64,000 nucleotides of DNA, from NCBI GenBank assembly GCA_023548195.1, contig JAJHZJ010000575.1, forward strand, positions 685,454-749,453, read 5' to 3'. The translations under genes and the position numbers were made by a program. Below, in pieces: positions 21,836-34,149 of this stretch (the first letter of the stretch is position 1; each line of letters begins with the position of its first letter). Below the pieces are notes generated by a model. That model searched no databases. It saw only the letters and a list, made by a program, of their open reading frames with translations, and was not told where the DNA came from. Source of the stretch: Bettongia penicillata ogilbyi. Its lineage: Eukaryota > Chordata > Mammalia > Diprotodontia > Potoroidae.

Positions 21836-22834
21836 CCAGGGGAAACATGGAGCATTTGGGGATGTTTTCTAATACAGTTACTCATGAACCACTTCCTGGT
21901 ATGTACTGCAATAGCATATTAAGAAGTTGGTACCACTGAGAGCAGTCTCCTTCCCCTCACACATGCAAGATCTCTGCAGGGAGTGGACTCAAGCTTAGAG
22001 AGGACAGAGAGTAAAGGATTGTTTCAGAGCTCTTGATTTCTGGGAACCTTTATCTCTTTTTGTGACATCCTCCTAAAACTCTTCTCTGCTGGGCAGGCTT
22101 TAGGGGCTGGTGGACTTGTGAAGTTCTTAGGCAGCGTGTCCTCATTGTGTCTACTTTGTTCATGTTTCCCCATGTAGACACTACCCATGACTGTTGATAT
22201 TTTCGGAACACTGCATCCATACCAATGTGAAATCCAAATCTTCTGATCTTTTAATATCTACAAAGGTCATCCTCTGGTTAAAGATGGATGAAACAGAGAC
22301 TGTTTAGTGTTTCCCATCCCTGCCCTAGGAATCCCAAGTGCCCAAGTGTTCCCTCTCTGCAATGTAGCTAAAGCTTTTCCACTTCTAAGCTGGTTTGCTA
22401 TTGGAGTGTCCAATTCTGAATGGTCTCACTGTTTCATGCAGAGTCCCAGAGGGCATGACTGATTCTTTTCAGTCAACTACAAAGCATTTTATGATTACAA
22501 TTATCTGCTTTCATTCACTTAGGATCTGGTTTAAACATTTAATTGATTGAAAAGAGATATCTAGCAATTATTCACATCTATTTTATACCCTCCATTGATT
22601 TTAACTCAGAGGCTTTTACCTGATAAAGGTATTAAGGTGTAGAACATCTTTTTCTTCACATTTGTCATGGTTTAAGGGTATTAGAGACCTTTCTTACACA
22701 AATAAAGAAACTAAGTAAGGCATAGTGGCATAGGGAAAGGAAATCCAATGTATGAGATCACATAGGTTCTAAGAGATGGAACTGGCTTTTGACTTCAAAT
22801 TCTAGAGCGCTCTTCTCACTCTCTCCATGGCATC
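21836..22834. other. No recognised feature
   Basis: About 1 kb of unique-looking sequence, with no repeat I can name and no coding signal. Confidence 0.45.
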
Positions 22835-23095
22835 AACATGGTGCAGTGGCTAGACCTCTAGACCTAGGGTAAGAAGTTTAAGTTCCAATCTGGGCTCCAA
22901 AGATTACTGGGTACGTGAGCCTGGGTAAACCACTTACCTCTTCATGCTTTAGTTTTCTGAGCTGTAAAATGGGGGTAATAGTAGCACCTACCTACCAGGA
23001 TCACTTTTATAATTGAATGAGAAAATATTTGTAATGCCTTTATGACAGTGCCTGGCACACAGTGGGTACTTAAGAAATGCTTATTCCTCTCCCCA
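22835..23095 (+). mobile_element. MIR SINE, near full length
   Basis: The gtgcagtggctagacctcta head, gagcctgggtaaaccactta core, gagctgtaaaatgggggtaa segment and the terminal acagtgcctggcacacagtg are all in order. One of the best MIR copies here. Confidence 0.9.
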
Positions 23096-23544
23096 CTCCA
23101 ATAACCAAATTTTCAGAAACTTCCTCAAAAGCTGTCCTGTCCTCCACTTTCATGTGGCTATGGTAAACAGGAATCTTTTAACATGGTTCTTAGTCTTCTT
23201 TGCCACAATTATGGTCTTGAAGAAATGTCTTCTCAACTTGTTCCTGCTCCTCTTACCACTAGAAACTTAACTTGTCAAATTTACACCTGTTATAACACCT
23301 TCTGGAACTCCACCTTTGCCTTAGATTCTTCCTCTTGGCTTCTGAGAGGGAAAAAACACTACCTTGGGTGTGTGACTTAACAATAATATCTTCTCACTAA
23401 TGACGAGAATTTTAATTGCAAGTATTTGAGGAGGAGCTCATTAGGCCCATTTGCATTGCTTAAGATGTTAACAACTCTAATACACTTACTTTTTTTTTTT
23501 ACTTTAGACATGTCCTTTTCAGGAAGAGCTCAACATCTCTAAAA

Positions 23545-23835
23545 AAAATGAGGGGAGGCAACTGGGGTTAAGTGACTTGCCCAGGGTCGCACAGCTAAGA
23601 GCTCAGCATCTTAATGTTTCCTTTAAAACTCTATTGTTTATTGTTGAATCAGATTCTGAAGTGGTTTACCATTTTCCTTTTCAACTCATTTTGGAGATCA
23701 GAAAACTGAGGCAAGCAGAGTTAAGTGACTTATCCAGGGTTACACAACTATTAAGGGTCTGAGGCTAGGTTTTAAACTCAGGTCTTCTTGACTCCAGGGC
23801 TGGCACTTTATCCCATTGTTCCACTTAGCTGTCCT
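23545..23835 (-). mobile_element. Mar1-type SINE(s)
   Basis: The main copy spans 23640-23835: attctgaagtggtttaccat, aggcaagcagagttaagtga, then ctcaggtcttcttgactcca and a cactttatcccattgttcca tRNA-like end. A separate short piece of the same kind (gttaagtgacttgcccaggg) lies at 23545-23605. Both read minus. Confidence 0.8.
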
Positions 23836-24339
23836 TTTTAGTACACATACAATAATTAAATTCCTGTCAGTTCTTTTGTGATAATAATTGTAGAGGCTGA
23901 CACCAAGAAATCGATTAAAGCTATTGTTTTCTCAAATAAACTTGACTTTAAGAGCCCTGTTATTTTTTTTAATAACATCTTTGATCAATGAGTTTTCATG
24001 CTTTCCTTGGATCTAAAATGTCTTTCCTCATCTGTGGAATAGCCATCCATCCCTTACAACCCAATCCAATTGACATGACATTAAAGCTTTTCCCTGGCTA
24101 CTACTCAACTTTCCAAATCTATCATGTCCTTTTCCCTCTTGGACCTCACATAGTGCAGTGTTTTGAATTGGATATCCTGTAATCATCTCATATTCAATGT
24201 GTTCAAAAATTAACTCAGTATATATTTCCCCAAAACCCTTCTTTCTTCCATAGTTCCTCACTTTCGTCAAGGGTACTCCTCAATAGCAATCATTCCACAA
24301 ATTTAATTTATCATCATCTTGTCATTGTTACCTTCATAA

Positions 24340-24602
24340 CATCTCTTATGCACCACCTTCTCTGTGACACTGGCACTCTGCCCCCTGCAGTCATGCAGGC
24401 CCTAATCTCCTCACACCTGGGTTATGACGTAAGCCTTCTGGGTGGCCTCCCTGTCTAAATCTCTCCCCAATCTGGTGTTTCCTTCCCTCATCTGCCAAAG
24501 TGATCTTCCTAAACTGCAGCTCTGACTCTGTCACTGCCTCTCCATTCAATAAACTACATCTACTTCCTGTTACCTCAAGGATCAAATACAAAATGCTCTG
24601 CT
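24340..24602 (+). mobile_element. L2 LINE fragment
   Basis: The ctcctcacacctgggttatg, cccaatctggtgtttccttc and atctgccaaagtgatcttcc segments, then aaggatcaaatacaaaatgc, follow the L2 ORF2 C-terminal/3' order. Frame is broken. Confidence 0.75.
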
Positions 24603-24609
24603 TGATTTT

Positions 24610-25345
24610 GATTGTTTAAATTCCTGCTATGCCCTAGGAACAGTGCTGAACACTGGGGATACAAAGAAAGGCAGAAGACAACCCTTGCTTTTGAGCAGCT
24701 CACAGACTCATGGGGGAGACAGCATGTAAACAGATTATGTCCAAAGTGCTCTATGTGGGCTAAATGAGAAATAATCACCAGAGGGAAAAGCTAGAGTTAA
24801 GAGGGATGCAAAAAACTTTAATGTAGGACTCCAGCAGGATTTTAGTTGAAACTTGAAGTAAAGAATCTATCTCCACCCAAATTTGAGTGAATGGAATTTA
24901 CTTTAGATTAGAGATTTCTTGTGAAGTTGGTTGGGATCAGATAGAAGAGAAGTATAGCACAACTTTCAGAGACTGAGGTCTTGGTCAGCATAATTTTAAA
25001 AGGGGAAAAAATCTAAATCTCCCCAAATCCCTAGTTATTAATAATCATTTCTCTCAGTTACAAAGGGCTTTAAAGGCTAGAGGATTGTGTATTTAATCCT
25101 GGAGCCCACAGAGAGCCAGTGGAGCTCCTTGAGTAACAGGGTGACATGGTAAGTAATGGGGTAAGATCTGTACTTTTGGAGGATCAGTATGATTGGTAAG
25201 TGGAGAGTGGGCTGGAGAGGGAAAGACTTAAGACTCGCAGAGCCACTAGCAGGCTACTACAGTGGCCCAGGTATGAGGCAATGAGTGCATGCTGTAGATT
25301 GGCAATAGTGGCAGAGGAGAGATTGACAAGCTGAACAAACCCAAA
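24610..25345 (-). mobile_element. L2 LINE 3' region, opposite strand
   Basis: Begins cctgctatgccctaggaaca and runs through acactggggatacaaagaaa, gggagacagcatgtaaacag, then cacagagagccagtggagct, gggtgacatggtaagtaatg and gcaggctactacagtggccc. A long, old L2 copy on the minus strand, lying between plus-strand L2 pieces. Confidence 0.75.
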
Positions 25346-25369
25346 CCAAATCACACATTTGTGGTCGTG

Positions 25370-25475
25370 CCTGCTCTTCCTCTCGGAAGCTCCATGAGGT
25401 CAAGTATCACCATATTTTATCTCAGTTTCATCTATCCTTCAAGTCCTGTCATGGAGTTCCTCATACAGTAGGCAC
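25370..25475 (+). mobile_element. L2 3' terminus
   Basis: The cggaagctccatgaggtcaa segment and catacagtaggcacattttt end. It may be the continuation of the plus-strand L2 at 24340-24602, with the minus-strand L2 inserted between. Confidence 0.6.
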
Positions 25476-25696
25476 ATTTTTCCCCAGTCAATTGAATGTC
25501 CTGTCCATGTCCATCAAGAATCATATATCTTCCACCAAGCCTATGTCTTTTCTTCTATAAACTGTCTCATCTTCCCAACATTCCTGAACATTCTCTCCAT
25601 TTTTATCATCTCCTATACCTGAAAGTTTTGAGTCATCATTAAATTTCTGGCTTCTTTTGTCCTGTCTACCCCTAAACATACCCATATATGCACAGC

Positions 25697-25755
25697 ATAA
25701 AGACAGACAGACAGACACAGGCACACACACACACACGCACACACACACACACATG
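25697..25755. repeat. CA microsatellite
   Basis: (CAGA)n then (CA)n with a single cgc interruption. Confidence 0.95.
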
Positions 25756-26984
25756 AAAGCATGCAATGTGTTCTGATTTATTTTGTTTTTCTATAACATT
25801 TCCTACTTCTTCTCCTCTTTTCTTTCTCATGGTCCTGCCCTCAGCTTTAACCTCTGCATATCTTTTTCTCTCATTATATTTTATTAATGCCACAGTTTAT
25901 CTCCCAAAATGTTGGGAAAATTTTTTTCTCTGTCATTGGCTTGACTCCCCACTGGCCATGCTCATTTTATCACTTTTAGGGACCCAGTAACTAGTACCCA
26001 ATTTCCATTTAACTATTTGACATTAGATTAGCTTTTACCAAGGGATATATCCTTCAAATTTATAGCATGCACAGACAAACAACCCACAACAACTTGAAGG
26101 TATAGTTCTCCCTAAACTCCCTTACTAGAGGTGAGGGACAGGGATAGGGTCACAATTTTGATCACCTTCTACACAGCATTGACTCTCCCAAATTCAAGTC
26201 CAATGCCAGCTATACTGGCTTCTGCTCAGTTCTGGATTTGTGGTGCATGTTGCTGCTAGATTAGCTCTAACATGTAGCTTGGATTCTTGGTCTACTGAAT
26301 ATGCAAGAATCACCCTACTCCCTCTACATTAAGCAGAAAAGAGTGAACAGCAACTAAGCCTTGTTTTTCAGTGTGCCATATGGCCAAAGAAGGGAAAGAA
26401 GAAAGACCTATTATCTTCCTTCCTTCCATATGATCTCACCAACTGAGAGAGAAAGAATCACCCTTTTCTTCATATACCAAGGAAGCAAAAACCCATGGCT
26501 AGTGCTAAATAAGGCTGTTACAAAGATGGTGACCACTTCAGTTAGACAGCCAATGTGTTTCCCAAAGTCTGATCTCAACCACATGGTAGGTTAACACTAA
26601 ATGCTTCATTCCTCCGTTCTCCTGGAAGTAGATCTCTAGCATCTTCCATTTGGATGATACCATCTTGGCAAAGTGATGGTGCCTGCATATGTGCTGGGTA
26701 GCTATTACAGATGCATGCCTATAATAAGAGTCTTCTGGCCAGGATCAATCCTTTTGCCCCCATTCTATTTAGTCCTGTCGATAGCAACAACAACAGCAAT
26801 GATGACAAAAATATCCTTCTGCATTAACTTTGTCAGTATCTGTTCACAAAGTGGCAGGGGCTACTTATGCCTTCTTTAACTAAACTTAATCTTCTTAATC
26901 ATAGTCTTCAAAGTGTACCATGAATTAGAAAGCTCTCCTACATACTACCTACTGACCCTAGAGGAAAGGAGTCTAAATATGTAG
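25756..26984. other. No recognised feature
   Basis: About 1.2 kb without a repeat I can name. Small frames (25766-25990, 26361-26594, 26673-26879) lack any recognisable motif. Confidence 0.4.
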
Positions 26985-27145
26985 CCATAGATCCACATTT
27001 CACCTCTAAGATGAACCATTTGCTAGCTGTGTCCTACTAATCACTGACTTTCCCTTTATGGGCCTCAGCTTTCCCACCTGAAAAATGAGGTGATTGGACC
27101 AGATGTTTGGAAAAGTCCTTTGCAACACTTAATCCATGATTCTAG
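26985..27145 (+). mobile_element. MIR-type SINE
   Basis: Core and 3' half: atttgctagctgtgtcctac, cccacctgaaaaatgaggtg, then gattggaccagatgtttgga. Head largely lost. Confidence 0.75.
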
Positions 27146-27871
27146 GCTTTCTTATTAGCATTTGTATGGTTTCATAATCAATCAAAAATACAAATTTTAC
27201 TCTGTGTGACTTTTGACATCATATTTGTACACATCATATTTCTCCCAATGTTGAATCCTCTGAAATCTCTCATTCTAGGAACCTGATGCAATATCATTTA
27301 GGATGATGATTGAATTGATTTATTTTCTAATTAATTTTCTGCTTTGTTTTAAGGTCTCTTCTAACTGTAAGGAATCTCTGATTGACCTAATGCAGAAAAG
27401 AAGTCTTTTGCTGGGGAAAATCAGCTAAGAAATTAGGCAAGTAGGAAGCCACTGGGTGAAGGTTTGGGCTAAAGCAGCTCTGTGCTCAAGAGAACCAGAA
27501 GAGGAGAGAAATTAGAGTGAGTTCTTGAAGAAAGAGGGAAAAAACCTGCAACTTTCAAACCTGATGCATGGGAGATAAATAAAAGAGAGAGAGTCCAATT
27601 GTGGGAAGGAGTAGAAAAGAAGAGGACTGTGACTGGGGGAAAAGCTGGAGACACTGAAGCCAATTTGGAGGAAGAGGATATTTGTACAAAGCTAAGTAGA
27701 TAAATGGAAGGAGCTGATTTCAAGGACACAAGAAAGGGAAGATAAGAGAGAACACAAGCATTAGTCAAGACAGTTACACTCACATTTTTTCAAGGTTTGT
27801 TTGTTTAGATGAGTGCCATAAAGCATTAACTTTGACTTTAGTGACCATTGGAAATGTGCTTAGACTACTTG
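27146..27871. other. No recognised feature
   Basis: A/G-rich stretch at 27480-27780. The reverse-strand 104-codon Ser/Leu-rich frame is a by-product of this bias. Confidence 0.4.
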
Positions 27872-28060
27872 TTTCTTTATCTTTTGTTCTCAAAGAGGAA
27901 CATGACATTAGAGAGATGATGCCATGACTTGAAAGTGATTTGGATTTGATAGAGAGAGGGTTGTGCAAGGTCACCAAGCCTCACTTTCTCCTCTAGAATC
28001 ATCTGAGTCCAGTGGCAAGATGTAGATCAGGGCAACAGGAGATGACCCCTGCTTAGATTA
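27872..28060 (-). mobile_element. SINE with LINE-type tail (ggtcctctttgagaac type)
   Basis: On the minus strand the element ends in tgttcctctttgagaacaaa followed by agataaag. Upstream it has a tgactttgaaagtca-like middle and ccactggactcagatgattc. The copy at 32440-32930 is the same family on the plus strand. The tail matches the 3' end of the LINE at 55430-55470. Confidence 0.75.
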
Positions 28061-28094
28061 GTACTTTTAGAATGAGTCATAGTTGATTTGAGGG

Positions 28095-28260
28095 GAGTCA
28101 GAATCAAGAAGAGCTGGTTCAAGTTCTGCCTCTGAAATACATTGACTCACCCACTTAAACTCTGAAAACCCCTGGGCAACCCTCACACTCTGAATTAAAG
28201 AGGAGCTGCTGGTCTTCATTGGCACACTGAGAGAACACTGGCATGCCTTTAGAGGAATGG
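28095..28260 (+). mobile_element. tRNA-derived SINE
   Basis: The gctggttcaagttctgcctc head contains a B-box-like motif, and a ctgggcaaccctcacactct middle follows. Same group as 3165-3330 and 59010-59195. Confidence 0.65.
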
Positions 28261-28704
28261 TATGGGAATTTCTGATCCCTCATCCCTCAAGACTGGGTTT
28301 GATGGTATAATGAAAAAACAAATCCAGTTCTCTGTCCATGACTCAGTCCTAGTAACACCCCAGTGGTTTTACATGGAAACTTTCAGTACCTTTTCAAGAT
28401 ACATCAGCAATAATGACTACACCATTAAACATGCAGAAGAAACAAAGACTAGATTCCAATTACCCAGAGTTCCATACTGGCCTCCGGTCACTAAGGAAGC
28501 TTCTCCTATGCCAACAAGCAGCTGAGGCCCTGTGACTAATTAAAGCCTCTGCAAGAGATAGGAAAGAATTCTTTCCTCTAAACCACAAACTTAGAAAGTT
28601 CAGAGCACATGAATGAATGAATGCCTCATTAGGCCCCAGTTCTTTAATTTGTCTAACTTGAGTCACTGCTTTCTCTGAAGTCTGGAAGTCAAGCTTTTAA
28701 AGTT

Positions 28705-28720
28705 GAAAAGTACTGCAACA
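28705..28720 (+). repeat. Target-site duplication, left (HAL1 copy 4)
   Basis: gaaaagtactgcaaca, matching 31213-31228 with two mismatches. Confidence 0.7.
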
Positions 28721-31212
28721 GGGAGCGCATGCAGCACAGTCTAGGAAGTATGGAGCCCAGTCTGACTTACCAGGGACAGGACCATGAACATACTTCAGGG
28801 AACCACCCACAACACCAGTTCCCAGATTTCTCAACCCATAAACAGCTTCAAAGGTCAGTGGGAAGGCCCCTTCACTCAGGAGAGGGGAGCTTGGTCTGGA
28901 TCCCCAGCATCAGCAGCTTCCCTTTTTGGAGCCCTCCTCCTAGAGGTCTTGGGAGAATTGAGCAACTGATCTGAATTTCAGCCCTGAGTGGCAGCCCTGA
29001 AAGACCTTTCCCTAAAGCCCATGGGGGAATTCAGCAGGTGATATAAACCTCAGCCCTGAGCTCAGCCATGAAAAAGAACTTAAAAGTCAAGTAAGTGGCT
29101 GGGAAAATGCCTTCCCCCCCAAAAATGGAAAAAGAATAAGACAATAGAAGGTTACTATTTTGGTGAGTATTTCCTTCCATCCTTTCAGGAGAGGAGGAAC
29201 AATTTAGGTCTTCAGAATAAGACCTAAAAGTCAAGAGTTCTGCAGGCAAAACCTCCAGAATAAATATGCAATGATCTCAGGCCAAGGAAGGGTTCAAAAA
29301 GGATTTTGAAAATCAAATAAGAAAGGTGGAGGAAAAATTGGGAAGAGAAATGAGAGTAATGGAAGAAAACCATGAAGAGCAAGTCAACAGCTTGCTAAAG
29401 GAGACCCCCCCAAAAAAAAAATACTGAAGAAATTAATACCTTAAAAAATAGATTAACTCAAATGACAAAAGAGGCCCAAAAAGCCAATGAGGGGAAGAAT
29501 GTTTTAAAGAGCAGAATTAGCTAAATGGAAAAGGAGGTTCAAAAGCTCACTGAAGAAAATAGGATCTTTAAAAATTAGAATGGAACAGATGGAAGCTAAT
29601 GACTTTATGAGAAACCAAGAAATTACAAAATGAAACCAAAAGAATGAAAAACTAAAAGATAGTGTGAAATATCTCATTGGAAAAACAACTGACCAGGAAA
29701 ATACATCCAGTAGTGGCAGTTTAAAAATTTTGGGACTACCTGAAAGCCATGATCAAAAAAAAAAAAAAAAGAGTCTAGACATCATCTCTCATGAAGTTAT
29801 CAAGGAAAACTGCCCTGATATTCTAAAACCAGAGGGTAAAATAAATACTGAAAGAATCCACCAATCACCTCCTGAAAGAGATCCAAAAACAGAAATTGTA
29901 GCTAAATTCCAGAGCTTCCAGGTCAAGGAGAAAATATTGCAAACAGCTAGAAAGAAACAATTTGGGTATTGTGGAAATAAAATCAGGATAACACAGGATC
30001 TGACAGCATCTACGTTAATGGATTGAAGGACTTGGAATAAAATATTCCAGACATCAAAGGAACTAGAATTAAAACCAAGAATCACCTACCCAGTAAAACT
30101 GAGTATAATATTTCAGGGAAAAAGCGATCATTCAATGACATAGAGGACTTTCAAATATTCTTGATGAAAAGAATAGAGTTGAAAAGAAAATTTGACTTTC
30201 AAACACAAGAATGAAGAGAAACATGAAAAGGTAAACAGGAAAGAAAAATCATAAAGGACTTTCTAAAGTTGAACTGTTTACATTACCACATGGAAAGACA
30301 GTATTTGTGACTTTTGAGACTTTTCTATCTTAATTGGGGGGACTATACATGTGTGTGCACACATACACGCACACACACACACATATATTTAAATAGAGAG
30401 CACAGGTTGAGTTGATTAAGAAGAGATGGTATCTAAAAAATAAAATTTAGGGGTGAGAGAGGAATATATTTGGAAGAGAGGGAAAAATGGAATGGGGCAA
30501 ATTATCTGTCATAAAAGAGGCAAAAATTCAATGGAGAAGAAAAGGGAGGAGGTGAGAGGGAAAAAGGGAAGCTTAGTCTCTTCACATTTGGCTTAAGGAA
30601 AAAATAACATGCTCATTCAATTTGGTATGAAAATCTATATTATACTACAGGAAAATAGGGGAGAAGGGGACAAGTAGGATGAGGGGAATGATAGAAGGGA
30701 GGGCAAACAAGAGAAGGGAGTAATTAGAAGGAAACACTTATGGCAAGGTCAAAAGAGAGAATAGAATAAATGGGGAGCAGGATAGGGTGGAGGGAAATAT
30801 AGTTAGTCTTACACAAAATGACTATTTTTGAAGTCTTTTGCAAAACTAAACATAGATAACCTCTATTGAATGTCTTGCCTTCTCAGGGGAGATGAGTGGG
30901 GAGGGAGGAAAGGAGAAAAGTTGGAGTTCAAAGTATTAGGAATGAATGAGAAATATTTTCACATACAAATGGGAAATAAGAAATACAGGTAGTGGGGTAT
31001 AGAAATCTAACTTGCTCTACAAGAAAAGAGAGAAGATGGGGATAAGGGAAGGGAGGGGTGTGACAGAAGGGAGGCCATATTGAAGGAAGGGGTAATCAGA
31101 ATGCAACTCATTATGGAATGGGGGAGGGGAGAGATAGGGAGAAAATTTGGAACTCACAATTTTGTGGAAATTAATGTTGAAAACTAAAAATTAATAAATG
31201 AACATTAAGAAA
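28721..31212 (+). mobile_element. HAL1 retrotransposon, copy 4, older, 5'-truncated
   Basis: 5' UTR from about 28721 (the gccaagatgg terminus is absent), ORF1 remnant 29107-30214, and 3' UTR to about 31212 with a CA tract (30340-30390) and two G-rich purine tracts (about 30888-30915 and 31118-31140). No ORF2. More diverged than copies 2 and 3, and its imperfect target-site duplications agree with greater age. The 5' UTR again holds two similar units (gaattgagcaactgatctga and ggaattcagcaggtgatata). Confidence 0.9.
29107..30214 (+). pseudogene. HAL1 ORF1 remnant
   Basis: Start ATG at 29107, then the coiled-coil region (about 29290-29660) and RRM/C-terminal domain, best preserved at 29664-30026 (ILGLPESHDQ; KEKILQTARKK; CGNKIRITQDL). 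Lesions: a C-run and an A-run in the N-terminal part (29111-29125, 29405-29422) that shift the frame, stop codons at about 29522 and 29629, an expanded A-tract at 29755-29770, and a TGA (30024-30026) at the same Arg codon as the stop at 13101 in copy 2. Ends at the conserved TGA 30212-30214. Non-functional. Confidence 0.88.
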
Positions 31213-31329
31213 GAAAAGAACTGGAACATGATGAAACTGAATCTGACCTTTATCCATTCCTGATCATGGAGTCCAAATTAAGTGAACCAAAGGATATATT
31301 CTATTCTATTTTCTGTCTGCCTCACCTAG

Positions 31330-31490
31330 ACTGATATCCAGGTGGTACAGTTAGTTAAAGTGTTAGGTTCAGGAAGACCCAAGTTCAAATTCTTCATCAG
31401 ACATTTACTAGGTCATTAGAGTGACCCTGGACCTCTCAAACTCAATTTCTTTATCTATAAAAAGATGGAGAATATAGCAACTACATACAA
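31330..31490 (+). mobile_element. MIR-type SINE
   Basis: The ccaggtggtacagttagtta start, cccaagttcaaattcttcat B-box region, agagtgaccctggacctctc core and tttctttatctataaaaaga segment in order. Confidence 0.75.
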
Positions 31491-32439
31491 ACAGTTATAT
31501 TACAGCAGTTATTATGATGATTAATATATACGTGCTATAAATTATAGCTACTTGATGACAAGAAACAGCCAACCACCCCCTAAAAATTGGACAATCATTT
31601 TATTCAACAAAGAATGACCTCAAACAGGAAATGTAGACAAGGGCTTCTCTCTCTCTTTATTGGACATCCCAATCTCCTTCACCCATAGCCCCTCCTGCTA
31701 ATACTCATAAATAACTTAGTCACAATGACTATAATGTCACTGAAGTTTCCTACTTTGCTGCTCCCCTCTATAAACCTACATTTCTAGGCCAGGATATGTG
31801 AAGCAGAAACAAATGTCATACAATCATAGACTTAGAGTTGACAGGATCTTTAGAGGCCACTACATGTGTGCCATTGTTGCTTCTAGTGCTCATCAATGTC
31901 ATGACCCAGACCTGATGGAGTAGGCAAAGGACAAGGAACTCCAGAAAACAGCAGTAAAGGATTCTATCAAGTAAATATATGGCAGGAAAAACAAATGAGC
32001 TAGTTACATGGCAAGAGTTTATGATGGTAAGTACCCAGCTACAGGGTACCTTCATGATGCCAGGTGAAAGAAGAGCAAATCTTCATCACCTCTACCACCC
32101 CCCACCTCAACTGGAAAACCTCTTGGGAAAAAAATGGGACCAGATCTGATCAGGATAAACAGGCATGGAAGGGCTACAATTTACCTCACTGTAAGAAATT
32201 CCCAAACTGTTCAAATCACAGGTTCATTTGAATATTTGAGAACATTTAGAGTCAAAACAGCATCTCATCCATGAACCATTCATTTAATAAACTTCTTTGT
32301 GTTTATCTGAAGGTGATCAGCTGCTCTCAGTCTCAAGAACTCACAATGAAGAATGCTGTGGATATATCTCTTTTATCTGTCTGAGATACAGAGAGTCTTT
32401 AGGGGAGATTAGCAACTCTGGTATAAGGAATTGCCAAGC
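31491..32439. other. Unassigned, one short SINE trace
   Basis: A MIR-type minus-strand start (catagacttagagttgacag) at 31824-31870 is the only recognised piece. A ttaataaacttctttgtg segment at 32285-32302 resembles LTR polyadenylation regions but I could not find LTR boundaries. Confidence 0.4.
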
Positions 32440-32935
32440 ACATCTCAGGGCTGCTCATCCCCCTCTGGTGTCCACCTGACACTCAGCTCTCACCTGTGGC
32501 TCTAAGAAGCTGTAGTATGGGAGGCATACTACAACCATCTCAGCTGATAGGCTAAACCAGGTGAAAGGAAACCAATGAACTACATACTTGTAGGTGACTT
32601 GAGGAAGGGTGTCTACCCCAAGCTTGTGAAGACCTCCCCCAGTGGAATGGCTGGGTGAGAACAATTTGTTCCAGTGGCCAGAAAGGTAGCTGAAGAAGGT
32701 GATGTCTGGTCAGGTCAAGTCAAGACATCAAAGCTATCCACAGCATACCAGGCCATCATCAGTCACCCTGATTTTTGTCCTTCCACTAGACTTTGATGAC
32801 TGTAGAAGAGGGAGTGAGGCTGATGACTTTGTGCCATGCCACTTCACAGAAATCCAAATCACACATAAATCAATACATCACCCATGATGCTGTTGGTCCT
32901 CTTCAAAACCGAAGGACAAGCAATAGCCTCATCTA
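32440..32935 (+). mobile_element. SINE with LINE-type tail, plus strand
   Basis: Longer member of the family at 27872-28060. It includes a head of unknown origin (from about 32440), catcaaagctatccacagca, a middle with gagtgaggctgatgactttg, and the tail ttggtcctcttcaaaaccga followed by aggacaag. The tail matches the LINE 3' end at 55430-55470. Confidence 0.75.
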
Positions 32936-32984
32936 TCTAGCTGTGCATCTTATTTATTTCTGTAGATAGATAATAAGATAGATT

Positions 32985-33620
32985 ACAGAGACACATGAGA
33001 ATTTATTAAATGATCCCCTACTTTCAAGGAGTTTACATCTTTTTATTAAATACACACACACATAAGATATATACAAATAAAATTAAATACAAGGAATCCT
33101 TAGGGAGGAAGATGCTGGTAGCTCAGCAGATCAGGAAAGATTTTCCATCATATGCTTGGGCTGAGTTTTAAAGGATACCAGGAATATGAGGATGTGGAAG
33201 ATGGTTGGAAAAGCTTTTCAGGACTCGGTTATAGCCAGTACAAAGACCTGGGGATGCAAGATAGAGTGCTGTGTGTTTGGGACAGGTACACCAGTATGGA
33301 CTATAGAGTAAATAGAAGGAAATCATGTGGCAGAAGAAGAGAATGGTAGGATAGGCCCAGGTTATGAGGAGATTTAAATGACCCAAATAAGAGTTTATGT
33401 TTCATCTTTCTAGAAATACTGGAAAGCCTGTGGAGATTATTGAGTAAGGGGCTGGCATGGTCAGCTCTACTCTTTAGGAAGAACATTTTAGTGAGCAGGT
33501 GGATGATGGACAGGAAGGGGACAATACTGGAGGCAGGGAGATCAAATGAAAGGCTATTGCAACAATCCAATCAAGAGATGATGGCTCCAATGACAGAAGT
33601 GCCTGTAGTGTATTCGAAGA
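32985..33620 (-). mobile_element. L2 LINE 3' region
   Basis: Complement of L2 from the 3' end (ggagtttacatctttttatt near 33029) through ttttaaaggataccaggaat, aggcccaggttatgaggaga and gggagatcaaatgaaaggct to about 33600. The left edge of the duplicated block X (33458) falls inside it. Confidence 0.8.
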
Positions 33621-33865
33621 AGTTAGGTGGCACAATAGAGAGAGTGCTCAGCCTGGAATCACTCATCTTCCTGAAGCCGTCTTCCTTCAGACACTTACTA
33701 GCTGTGTGACCTTGGGCAAATTACTTAACACTATTTACCTCAGTTTCCACATATGTCAAAAGAGCTGGAGAAGGAAATGGTAAACCACTCTAGTCTCTGC
33801 CAAGAAAACCCCAAATGGGGTCATGAGGAATCAGACACAACTAAAAATGCCTAAACAACAATGGC
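33621..33865 (+). mobile_element. Mar1-type SINE, full length
   Basis: Head ttaggtggcacaatagagag, core tagctgtgtgaccttgggca, segment gagctggagaaggaaatggt, then aaaaccccaaatggggtcat and a BovB/RTE-like tail (aggaatcagacacaactaaa). The copy at 40966-41208 is its duplicate. Confidence 0.9.
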
Positions 33866-34149
33866 TATTTCACATGGAGTACAACCTGTGGGACATTAAG
33901 TTCAAAATATCCTATAGGTAATCTCTCTCTTGAGTTGCATGCCATCACATATCATCAAGTGACTTTGACATTTAAATGTAATGTGTAAATCTGAAAAAAA
34001 AATAGAGCAGAGAAAGCAGTGTGCTTTCTCAGATGTATCAGCCCAGGATGGGAATCAAGTGGAATTGAGTGAGAGAGAAGCACAGAACTCCAGGTAATAG
34101 CAGCAGCTTCTCCTGAGACTATCAGCTCACAGATTACATTTGTCTGTAG

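Noticed and set aside
32210..32440. Possible LTR around ttaataaacttctttgtg
   Set aside because: No TG...CA ends or flanking duplication could be found.
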